From NCBI GenBank assembly GCA_910588945.1, contig CAJUSF010000005.1:1-14480 (forward strand): a stretch of 14,480 nt of DNA. The letters are read 5' to 3'. Shown here piece by piece: positions 1-6,827 of this stretch (the stretch's first letter is position 1; each line of letters begins with the position of its first letter). Below the pieces are notes generated by a model. The model was given only the letters and a program-made list of their open reading frames with translations, made no database searches and had not been told where the DNA came from. The translations under genes and the position numbers were made by a program. Source of the DNA: an uncultured Eggerthellaceae bacterium (lineage in GTDB: Bacteria; Actinomycetota; Coriobacteriia; Coriobacteriales; Eggerthellaceae).

Positions 1-548
1 AACCCGTCTTGCTCGTTGATGAGCTGATGAAACCTTATGAAGTTGTCCATGCTGCCAAAAAGATCACAGGCAGCAGCAACATCACAAAGACCCTCCCCTT
101 CTAGCACCCTATTCCCACCTGCGATCTCGCGATAGCTGCTCCAAAGATAATCAGGAGTGCTCGCTATCTGCGCCCTCTCAGCATTTCGATGGATATAACG
201 AATCGTCGCCAGAAGATGATCGCTTGTTTCGATAGCTTCGGATGAAAACCGATTCTGAAAGACCTTGCCAACATGGCCATGGCGACCATTGAAATACTGC
301 GCATAGCTTATACCCACTCGCTGCATAAAGCGCGAAAGAGTGGCAGGTGTGGTCTTCATGAGCAGGTGAACATGGTTTGTCATGAGCGTCCAGGCCAGAA
401 TTGACGCGTCATATTCGCCCATCATGCGCTTGAGTGTATCCAGATAGCGTCTTTTATCGACATCATCCTCGAAGAGGGCTCGACGACCAAGTCCTCGTTG
501 AGTGACATGAACGAAATCGGAGGAAAGTTCGCAGCGGAGTTGACGCAT
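1..548 (-). CDS. REP-associated (Y1/HUH) tyrosine transposase, partial (C-terminus outside window)
   Basis: I translated the minus strand from ATG at 546-548. It stays open for 182 codons and leaves the window without a stop. The protein belongs to the Y1_Tnp (IS200/RAYT) family, single-strand DNA transposases that use an HUH motif and a catalytic tyrosine. Visible features are the HUH histidines at residues 59 and 61 (TNHVHLLMK), a tyrosine-bearing helix with Y82 and Y85 (ISYAQYFN) that should hold the nucleophile, a VFQNRF motif near 96-101, RYIHRN at 117-122 and a WSSY motif near 136-139. These are characteristic of stand-alone REP-associated transposases rather than classic IS605 TnpA. 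No accessory TnpB is visible. An inverted repeat resembling the DNA that accompanies such genes lies directly upstream (628-693). The family call is firm. Mobility is not shown by the sequence. Confidence 0.9.
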   Translation of the reverse strand, partial: MRQLRCELSSDFVHVTQRGLGRRALFEDDVDKRRYLDTLKRMMGEYDASILAWTLMTNHVHLLMKTTPATLSRFMQRVGISYAQYFNGRHGHVGKVFQNRFSSEAIETSDHLLATIRYIHRNAERAQIASTPDYLWSSYREIAGGNRVLEGEGLCDVAAACDLFGSMDNFIRFHQLINEQDG

Positions 549-627
549 AAATGACCTATCTAACGTACGAATATGATCGCTAGATTATGCCATTAGATGT
601 GACCCTTTGACACGATTAGTGACAATA

Positions 628-693
628 GGGTCAGGTCTTTCCGTTACATCATGAAGATGCGCTCCAAAGAAGTGTGACAAAGTGACCTGACCC
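628..693. repeat. Inverted repeat upstream of the RAYT gene (REP-like/IS-end element)
   Basis: GGGTCAGGTC at 628-637 and its exact complement GACCTGACCC at 684-693 form 10-bp arms around a 46-bp spacer, 80 bp upstream of the transposase start. The flanks contain related GTGACC/GACAC words (598-614 and 671-687). The GGGGTCAGGTC word is, from memory, commonly found next to stand-alone Y1 transposases, so this is probably the recognised element. It begins 12 bases after the stop of the neighbouring DUF4430 gene and could also act as that operon's 3' structure, although no U-tract follows. Confidence 0.6.
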
Positions 694-705
694 CACTGTC
701 CATGA

Positions 706-1350
706 TCATCGTGAATAGTACCAGCGAATGGCATTCCCATCGGTGATGCCATAGGCGTTCGCCGCTCTCATCGGCGTCACCCCATCAACGGAGTACATCC
801 AGCCACTGCTCGCCCCGTACATACCCGCGTACAGGCCATCGATCGAAGACACGTAAGATGAGGAGCCCGTAAAGGCGATGCCCGTTGCGCGCAGCGCGTC
901 CAAGACCGTGCTGCCTGGGGAAAGCTCAAGCGTGAATCTTCCCATGGAGGAAGGCCATCCTTCTCCCTGTACCGACGAAGCGTCGATGATCAGCGAAACC
1001 CGAATCTTCGAATCCGAAGCACCAACGTCATTCGCCCCTTCCGGTGACGATTCGCTCGGCAATGCATGCGTCGATGCATTGCAGCTTTCTGATGTAGGAG
1101 CCTGCGCGTCGTGATCGTCTGCATCGACCATCTCTGAGCCTGCGGACTCATTCTTGGAAAGGCCTTTGGCGCTCCCTTGCGGCGTCTCTGCCTGGCCTTC
1201 GCCACTCTGCTGGAGGGAGGCTTCCAATGCGGCATCCGAGGTGCTAGACGGAGCGTCCCAACTCATCGCCGTTGCTGACGATGCTATGAGAATCACCAGC
1301 GAGACAGCCGCAAGCACTCCAGCAATGGCCTTGCGTCGAGCATCTTTCAT
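706..1350 (-). CDS. Secreted/membrane-tethered DUF4430 (transcobalamin-like C-terminal domain) protein
   Basis: A 214-aa exported protein. Residues 1-28 form a signal sequence (basic MKDARRKAIAG, then a hydrophobic stretch ending SSATA). There is no lipobox cysteine. Residues about 30-113 are a Ser/Glu/Ala-rich low-complexity linker. Residues about 115-214 match DUF4430, the transcobalamin/intrinsic-factor C-terminal-like fold. The signs are an N-terminal beta-strand pair, a GSTVLDALRATGI segment, SSGWMYSVDGV and the closing GNAIRWYYSR strand. The ATG follows the stop of the large upstream DUF4430 protein by 9 bases. Its AGGTAGGG ribosome-binding region overlaps that stop, so the two are translationally coupled and share the cobalamin riboswitch at 5197-5414. 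A role as a small corrinoid-binding companion is inferred from domain and regulation. Other ligands are possible because DUF4430 also occurs in proteins of unknown role. Confidence 0.85.
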   Translation of the reverse strand: MKDARRKAIAGVLAAVSLVILIASSATAMSWDAPSSTSDAALEASLQQSGEGQAETPQGSAKGLSKNESAGSEMVDADDHDAQAPTSESCNASTHALPSESSPEGANDVGASDSKIRVSLIIDASSVQGEGWPSSMGRFTLELSPGSTVLDALRATGIAFTGSSSYVSSIDGLYAGMYGASSGWMYSVDGVTPMRAANAYGITDGNAIRWYYSR

Positions 1351-1359
1351 GGTCGTTCC

Positions 1360-4300
1360 CTACCTGCACCTACGACGCTCAGAGAAGAGGAGGAATGCCG
1401 CCGCGCACAATCCTACGATGCCGATGACCATGCCCGCAAAGGCAACGACTGGCGCACCGTCATGAGAAGGAGCAGAAGCGAGCAAATCCGCCTCCTCCGT
1501 TGAATCGAGCTTAACCGTTGCCTGATCAAGCGAGGTTGCAGCAAGCAGGCCAGCCTCCTCCGCGAAGGATCCGCTCCCTCCAATGAACCCCATGGCAGAG
1601 CCTGCAGAAACGTCAGTGGGCATCTGAGCGCCAAGGACTCGACTTGATGCTGATGGTGTGCTGGATTCGCTTGCTGTCGATGACGCCCCATTGAGCGCGC
1701 TTGCCACCTTCAGCGCGAACAGGCGACCGCTATCATTCACATAGTAAAGGCGGCCATGGGCGTCAGCTGCCAGGCTCGATAGGCAGTAGTCCGCACTGCC
1801 GGAATCAGGTCGGAAGACGACCTGCGCTGCCGAAGAGCCCGCCTTGAGCACGTAGACGGCGCTATCGGAATGGTTACAGGTGAAGTACACATACGTAGCA
1901 CCCTGCTGCCTAGAAACCAACGGCCTGCTCTTTACATCGCCAGGAAGCGGACGGCCATCCGCGCTAACTACGGCGGTGCAGGCCATGGTCGTCAGGTCGA
2001 TGCAAGCAAGGACTCCATTCCCATCGGTCAGAGCACCTCCTACGTAGGCTACCCCGCTAACAACAGTTGGGGTGCTCGTGGATGTTGCCGCGAATCTGAC
2101 GCTGCCGACTTCGTGCAATGATCCATCTGTGCTCACCGCGATCTTGTGGAAGACCCCATCGCGGGTCACGCAGAAGGCGTAGTCGCCTTCTGCTACCACA
2201 GTAGAGCGCATCCCAGCAGAGAACGATAACCTGTGAACCGGGTCGCCCGTCTTCGAATCGGCCGGTATCGCCTCAAGGCCACCGTCGTCGCCGCACATGA
2301 GCACATAGCCGTTCGATTCTGCCGCACCCGCCCAGTAATATCCGGAAGCGTCGTTGGTGCGCTTCCAACGAAGAGCGCCCGTATCAGCGTCCACGCACAT
2401 CAGGCACCCACCGTAGGTTGCCTCAGCGTCTGCGATCGCTGTACCGGCATAGATGTATCCGTCATGGACGAAGAGCGAGGAGAGCGACTGATGGGATGAA
2501 AGGTAGCTGATCGCCCGACGAGCATCGGCACCTTCCAGCGCAGCTGCAGGCACAGCCGTAGAGCTGAGAGCCGCTAGAGCCAGTTCATGAGTGATGGTCC
2601 CTTGGGGAAGCGGATCGCTCACCCAGATGCAATGGAGCGTCGTCGCGGAGAGCGCCTGCAGTCGCCCGTCAGCAAGGGGAACGACGATCTTCCCTGCGGT
2701 GTAGACTGGGCGACACCCACCTTTGTTGACGGATGCAGCCAAGGCCGCCGACGCAATGAGCTTCCCCGTAGCCTGGTCGATCGCGCAGAGGCGGTCACCC
2801 GAGACCATGTAGACCTTGCCATTCAGCAAAACAGGCTCCGACCATGTTGCCCCGCTCGCGCTCACCTCAGGGACAAACGTCCAATCTGCCATGATGCCGG
2901 ATGTCGGGGTTGCTCCTGCGACCGACGAGCTTGCGCCAAAGCCCTTCCATTCCACCTGCACCTCAGGCGTTTCCTCTTGAGGGTATGTTTGGATTGCGCC
3001 CGGCCAGCTATCGCGAATGCCTGTAGTGTCCACATAGCGCAACTCGATGGAATCGCCCGGCTTCATGGCGTAGCTGCATGCAAGGGTATCTGCATAGACA
3101 CCGTTGATATAGAACGCCCAGTACGACCAGGGGGCATTGGCGCTCATGGCCAGCGTGCGCGCGCCATCAGGCGTGGTTATGGAGTACGGGAATCCGCCCT
3201 TGGTGTCGTAGAAATAGCCCGCTTCGTCAAGGAGCGCCCTGAAAGCGTTCCACGCTGTGACGCGCACGTCCTTTTCCCAACGAAACTCGCTCAGGGGAAT
3301 CCACGTCTCGTCGAGGAAAACCTCGCCCGGCTTATGCGGAGTGACCCCTATCACCTTCACGGTTGCCTTTGAGGGAGTCCCCTGCGGATCGCTCGGCCCC
3401 TCGCTCTGGGTCGGCTTCGTGAAGGGCCCGGCGTAATCCTCGGCCTCGACGATGTTATCACCTGCTTGGGCCTTCACGGAAACCCAAAGGCCGGCGAACT
3501 CGTCAGGAATAGTGAAGGTCGCGCCTGTGATGCCGGGAATGTCGTGCCAATCGGATTCGCCCCAGTAGTTCGGCTTGGTGGCGCTCCATCGCCACGTGTA
3601 TTCCACGCCGTCATGGACGGGTACCTGATCCCAGTAATCGCCTTCATAGGCGAGCGCCTTCAGGGTTTCACGCGTCTGCGTCACCGCCGATGCGTTCAAG
3701 ACGCTCACGCTATAGAGGATATGGGCACCTTTGGGCAGGATGCGGCCAGCTTCGGTAGCGTGCTGATCGCAACCCGGTACGCCGTTCTTCGCCGTGGCGA
3801 CCACGCGAAGGAACTTGCCCGCATAATCCCCAACCGTGAAGCTTCCACCGGTGGCGACAGTCGAGAAGGGGCCACTGGCCGCGCTGGAGATCTGCCATTC
3901 GAACGTGACCTTGTCATCGAGATAGAGCTCGTTGGGCAGATTGCTGTCGTAGGCTGCCGCGCGAAGGGTGTCTCCCACATTCGCGTTAGGCACGCTCTCA
4001 TAGTCATCTCCGAAAGCGTCATCGCCGAAGGCGAGCACCACATGGTCAATGACGATCTGTCCCTTGGCTTTGACGGGGCCAGGGGTGTTGTACGTGACCG
4101 ATGCCGGCGCCTTGAGGGAACTGCTGGGCCCATAGAGCTCGTGGCCGTCGCCCGTCACCTTGACGCGAATATACTTGCCTGCAAGTTGCGCTGCCAACGA
4201 TTCGGTTATCGTCAGGCTCTTCTGCGTGGCACCTTCTATGGGATCAAATGCGCTGTCAGGCGCTTCCTGTTCGCTAGAGCACAGCCATTGGTAGCGCCAC

Positions 4301-5163
4301 GAAGGTTGGTCGGCCATGCGACGGTTGGGCGATACCTCACCGTCGTAGGCGTTGGCGTAAAGGGTAGTGCCTGCAGAGAGCGGAGCGGCTTCGACCTTAT
4401 CGAGATAGGACGTCGCATCACCAGACGCTTGGATGAGGATGTAGGAGTGGCTGTCGAAAGCAGTCTTGTCGGGAATCGGGGCTTTGATCGTCGAGGTGTT
4501 CGAGAGCGCACCTCTGTAGTTATTGGCGCTCCGCGGGCCATCAAGCGCAACGCTCCCTGACGTGATGCGCACGAAGAGGTGCTTGCCATCGAGCTCCTTG
4601 CCAAGCTCTTCGGTGAGCTCGAATGCCTCCTGAGTTGCACCCGGGATGGCATCAGCGTCCGTAAGCGCGCTAGGTTTGGTATCGCTGCACGCGAACCATT
4701 GGAAGGCGAAGCCCCCATCATCCTTTATACGAGAAGTCGTCGTCTTCCAGGCATGGGCATAGTAGGTCTTCGGAGCCTGCTGATTGCCGGAAATGGCTTG
4801 CGCACGGATCTGATTCGGTGATGTCGATATCGAAGCGAAGTAGGTGCTCGTGAATGCAGAAGCGGCGCGTGAGCTTTCCGCTGCGTTGTCTTGAAGCAGA
4901 GCAGCTTCGTCGAAAGAGGCGGGAAGGGCCGAACCCAAGGACGATTCGATATCGGAAGCGGGAGGGTCAGGCTCTGAAACCCTAGGAGCGGATCCATGGT
5001 CATTCGAGTCTTCTTCTGCGGCTGTCGAGTCAGGAGCATCGGCTTGCGTGTTGGGGGAAACGAGCTCATCTTCAGCCGCATCGAGCGCGAATGCGTAGGT
5101 AGGGACGAGCGAGACACACAGAAGCAGTGATAGCAACATGCGCACAAACTTAGAACCGATCAT
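1360..5163 (-). CDS. Large surface protein: Ig-like modules, DUF4430 and PQQ-like beta-propeller, C-terminal membrane anchor
   Basis: A 1267-aa exported protein. I chose ATG at 5161-5163 because AGAGG lies 8 bases upstream. A GTG 9 bases earlier would overlap that ribosome-binding site. In order: signal peptide (about 1-26, cleavage near AFA/LDA); acidic Ser/Ala-rich linker (27-105); four Ig-like modules (about 110-230, 240-355, 370-475, 483-582) with recurring FxWQ/YQW cores, IxGAT and GKxxRV motifs; a DUF4430/transcobalamin-like domain (about 600-715, with APWSYWAFYINGVYAD and KPGDSIELRYV); a PQQ-like beta-propeller (about 750-1160, repeated CAID/CVDADTGALRW/CIDLTT blades); a Ser-rich linker; and a C-terminal transmembrane helix (about 1237-1258) with an RRRCR tail. 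There is no LPXTG motif. The B12 riboswitch upstream and the DUF4430 domain suggest surface corrinoid capture. The family-level domain calls are solid. The substrate is inferred. Confidence 0.85.
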   Translation of the reverse strand: MIGSKFVRMLLSLLLCVSLVPTYAFALDAAEDELVSPNTQADAPDSTAAEEDSNDHGSAPRVSEPDPPASDIESSLGSALPASFDEAALLQDNAAESSRAASAFTSTYFASISTSPNQIRAQAISGNQQAPKTYYAHAWKTTTSRIKDDGGFAFQWFACSDTKPSALTDADAIPGATQEAFELTEELGKELDGKHLFVRITSGSVALDGPRSANNYRGALSNTSTIKAPIPDKTAFDSHSYILIQASGDATSYLDKVEAAPLSAGTTLYANAYDGEVSPNRRMADQPSWRYQWLCSSEQEAPDSAFDPIEGATQKSLTITESLAAQLAGKYIRVKVTGDGHELYGPSSSLKAPASVTYNTPGPVKAKGQIVIDHVVLAFGDDAFGDDYESVPNANVGDTLRAAAYDSNLPNELYLDDKVTFEWQISSAASGPFSTVATGGSFTVGDYAGKFLRVVATAKNGVPGCDQHATEAGRILPKGAHILYSVSVLNASAVTQTRETLKALAYEGDYWDQVPVHDGVEYTWRWSATKPNYWGESDWHDIPGITGATFTIPDEFAGLWVSVKAQAGDNIVEAEDYAGPFTKPTQSEGPSDPQGTPSKATVKVIGVTPHKPGEVFLDETWIPLSEFRWEKDVRVTAWNAFRALLDEAGYFYDTKGGFPYSITTPDGARTLAMSANAPWSYWAFYINGVYADTLACSYAMKPGDSIELRYVDTTGIRDSWPGAIQTYPQEETPEVQVEWKGFGASSSVAGATPTSGIMADWTFVPEVSASGATWSEPVLLNGKVYMVSGDRLCAIDQATGKLIASAALAASVNKGGCRPVYTAGKIVVPLADGRLQALSATTLHCIWVSDPLPQGTITHELALAALSSTAVPAAALEGADARRAISYLSSHQSLSSLFVHDGYIYAGTAIADAEATYGGCLMCVDADTGALRWKRTNDASGYYWAGAAESNGYVLMCGDDGGLEAIPADSKTGDPVHRLSFSAGMRSTVVAEGDYAFCVTRDGVFHKIAVSTDGSLHEVGSVRFAATSTSTPTVVSGVAYVGGALTDGNGVLACIDLTTMACTAVVSADGRPLPGDVKSRPLVSRQQGATYVYFTCNHSDSAVYVLKAGSSAAQVVFRPDSGSADYCLSSLAADAHGRLYYVNDSGRLFALKVASALNGASSTASESSTPSASSRVLGAQMPTDVSAGSAMGFIGGSGSFAEEAGLLAATSLDQATVKLDSTEEADLLASAPSHDGAPVVAFAGMVIGIVGLCAAAFLLFSERRRCR

Positions 5164-5170
5164 GGTCGAC

Positions 5171-5176
5171 ACCTCT
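5171..5176 (-). promoter_or_regulatory. Ribosome-binding site of the large DUF4430 gene, able to pair with the riboswitch 3' end
   Basis: On the minus strand AGAGGT (5171-5176) precedes the ATG at 5163 by 7-8 bases. It is exactly complementary to ACCTCT at 5199-5204, which lies just after the conserved 3' B12-box of the riboswitch. A six-base helix would hide the ribosome-binding site, which fits translational control. The pairing is seen in the sequence. Its use is inferred. Confidence 0.5.
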
Positions 5177-5196
5177 TTCCAGGGCTTCAGTGCGAT

Positions 5197-5414
5197 GGAG
5201 AGGTATTCCGACTTTGCCTCATCTAAGCAGCCACCGTGCCCGGCGAGGACGACACGCGAACCCGAGAGGTGCGCCTCCGTCCAAGATGCTGCTCATCGGC
5301 GTTTACGGTTACTGGTATAGCGGAGGATTCTCACCTCCATTTCCACTCGAAGATGCCGCAGGTTTGGCAGCTTCGTGCACCCTACATACGGGCGCACCCC
5401 ATCATTGCCAATAT
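5197..5414 (-). promoter_or_regulatory. Cobalamin (B12) riboswitch
   Basis: Read on the minus strand, this leader carries the hallmarks of the cobalamin riboswitch family. GGTGCGCC (5391-5398) pairs perfectly with GGCGCACC (5268-5275). A hairpin of 10-base arms, CGAAGCTGCC and GGCATCTTCG (5366-5375 and 5348-5357), follows. Next come GTGGAAA and the diagnostic hairpin GGAGGTGAGAATCCTCC (5322-5338), matching the conserved GGTGnnAATCC core. Then CCAGTAACCGTAA (5303-5315) matches the CnACTGTAA region. Finally AGTCGGAATACC near 5203-5214 matches the 3' B12-box. It ends about 35 bases before the ATG of the DUF4430 operon, and the predicted promoter lies just upstream. Together they support B12-repressed expression of the surface proteins. 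I could not fold it or score it against a covariance model. Confidence 0.85.
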
Positions 5415-5420
5415 GAAACC

Positions 5421-5449
5421 ATTATGCACAATCTAATCGATAGCCTCAA
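5421..5449 (-). promoter_or_regulatory. Promoter of the cobalamin-regulated operon
   Basis: On the minus strand TTGAGG (5444-5449) is followed by exactly 17 bases and CATAAT (5421-5426). Both are good matches to -35 and -10 consensus. The predicted start, near 5414, falls immediately before the first riboswitch helix. The promoter overlaps the last codons and stop of the acetyltransferase-like gene. Confidence 0.6.
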
Positions 5450-6710
5450 CGTCGCAAGTGAGCTTGCGCTTGAAATAATCCGAAGCGCTGGAGTGGAACA
5501 GTCTTCCTAGTAGACTCTTCTTGTCTTGCTTGCATACCACGAGATCAGGATTGAATGGTTTAATAAGCATTTCGCTTATAAACTGAGGAGTGAGACCCGC
5601 AGGTTCATCGATTGTAGCTCCGCGCATTGCCTTGTTAAAACCCATTACGACCAGCTCTCCTCCTTGGATGCTGTCATCGTCGTTCAATGCATCGAGCCTC
5701 TCCTTTAGGCTCACGTTCATTCTGTCGCGTATCATCTGGACGAATGTGGGGAAGCTGATTGAGGAATCCTGCCTGTCGAATTCATCCACGGCATAGACGA
5801 AACGAAGATGCGAATTCAAGTCATGAGCCAGATGCACGGCCTTCTCGATAAGAGCATCATCAGAAGGCGCGTCATTAAGAACCGCAATGATTCTCCGACG
5901 TTTGTTGTTCTGATCGTAAAGGCCACCATCCAATGCGTCTTGAGACGTTGTTTCTATGCCGAAGATCTCTCGCAGAACAGATTCGTACTCCTGCTGGTTC
6001 TCTATCACTGGGCGTATCGGCTTTTGCGCGTATAGATTCTCTACCGTATCGTATGACAAGCAGATCCTTCCTTCGGGGCGCTCGATAGAGACATACGGCC
6101 CACGCGTAAAGCGACTTCTCTCGTTCTTGCAGAACCAATCGCATTGGTTCTGGTATTCATGAGGCGATCGCTCAGTCAACGTGAAGCTGTAAATCAGCTC
6201 TTCTTTTCCTTGACGACGTCTGATGAGTTGCCAAACCCCTTGGTCTTCAGGATCCTGGCGAAAAGTATAAGCATCTCTCCCATCACTCTGCCATATTCGC
6301 GAATCGAAGAGCAGGGGGGTTCTGTAATTCTCGATGTACCCAACATCTACGATCCATTGACTGCCATCTTCTGGAAACTCAACGAGAATCAAAGCATGAT
6401 CGAATTCGTGCCCGTATTTCGGGTGCTTTGCAGAGAGCAAACGAGCCTGGTAGCCCATAGAGTTCAAGGCATCAGCGAACAATAGGTTTAGCTCGAAGCT
6501 AAGGCCACCACGTCGCCGATTAACAACCTTGTCGTACAAGTCTTTGATCTCTAACGAGATCGGCAACCTCTTCTCGATGATATCGAGGTTCTCAACAGGC
6601 ACCATATAAATATGATGCTCTTGCATGCTCCGCAAGGTTTCGAGATCGGCTTGCTCTATGCCGTTCAGCCCAATCCGTTCCATGTAGCATTCGATTTGTT
6701 GTCTATCCAT
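5433..6710 (-). CDS. Arylamine N-acetyltransferase-fold protein with Cys-to-Ser substitution, fused to a UspA-like domain
   Basis: A 425-aa protein. Residues 1-255 follow the arylamine N-acetyltransferase (NAT) family, which transfers acyl groups from CoA using a Cys-His-Asp triad. The family pattern RGGxCxELN appears here as RGGLSFELN, so residue 71 is Ser (codon AGC). His105 (FDHALILV) and Asp122 (IVDVGY) are kept. Residues about 270-425 look like a universal-stress-protein alpha/beta domain: strand RRIIAVLNDAPSDDAL, helix EKAVHLAHDL, strand LRFVYAVDEFD and a later GGELVVMGF strand. Standard bacterial NATs are about 255-285 aa, so this is a fusion. AAGGG lies 8 bases before the ATG. It follows sufS by 115 bases on the same strand and probably has its own promoter. 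It could be a Ser-nucleophile acyltransferase, a non-catalytic CoA or arylamine sensor, or a dead relative. The NAT fold is firm. The Usp call is moderate. Confidence 0.82.
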   Translation of the reverse strand: MDRQQIECYMERIGLNGIEQADLETLRSMQEHHIYMVPVENLDIIEKRLPISLEIKDLYDKVVNRRRGGLSFELNLLFADALNSMGYQARLLSAKHPKYGHEFDHALILVEFPEDGSQWIVDVGYIENYRTPLLFDSRIWQSDGRDAYTFRQDPEDQGVWQLIRRRQGKEELIYSFTLTERSPHEYQNQCDWFCKNERSRFTRGPYVSIERPEGRICLSYDTVENLYAQKPIRPVIENQQEYESVLREIFGIETTSQDALDGGLYDQNNKRRRIIAVLNDAPSDDALIEKAVHLAHDLNSHLRFVYAVDEFDRQDSSISFPTFVQMIRDRMNVSLKERLDALNDDDSIQGGELVVMGFNKAMRGATIDEPAGLTPQFISEMLIKPFNPDLVVCKQDKKSLLGRLFHSSASDYFKRKLTCDVEAID

Positions 6711-6751
6711 GATTCATACCCTTAGAACGTTGCGTCGATAATGTATGAATC
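6711..6751. repeat. Inverted repeat directly before the acetyltransferase-like gene
   Basis: GATTCATAC (6711-6719) and GTATGAATC (6743-6751) are exact complements separated by 23 bases. The near arm abuts the start codon and lies just after the AAGGG ribosome-binding site. The far arm overlaps a weak candidate promoter (TTGGCT, 16 bases, CATTAT on the minus strand). It may be a repressor operator or an RNA hairpin controlling translation. The repeat is certain. The role is a guess. Confidence 0.45.
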
Positions 6752-6806
6752 TTAATTACAGCCAACGAGTCATACCATTGTGTTTTGTAACGATTTGCGA
6801 ACCGTC

Positions 6807-6827
6807 AGTTATGCAACTTGCATAACT
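6807..6827. repeat. Near-perfect palindrome at the sufS stop codon
   Basis: AGTTATGCAA and TTGCATAACT are 10-bp arms around a single central base. The palindrome covers part of the sufS stop codon (6826-6828). No U-tract follows on either strand, so it is a weak candidate for a terminator. It may be a protein-binding site or an mRNA 3' stabilising hairpin between sufS and the acetyltransferase-like gene. Confidence 0.5.

Noticed and set aside
2587..4560. Long plus-strand open frames (261 and 364 codons) opposite the large surface protein gene
   Set aside because: They lie wholly antisense to a gene with clear domains, have no ribosome-binding site or recognisable motifs, and are Arg/Gly/His-rich as expected from the complementary strand of a high-GC gene.
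5421..5434. ATTGTGCA half-site overlapping the -10 of the cobalamin-regulated promoter, resembling the PucR-type operator
   Set aside because: Only one 8-bp arm is present with no matching second arm. Such a match is expected by chance about once in every two windows of this size.
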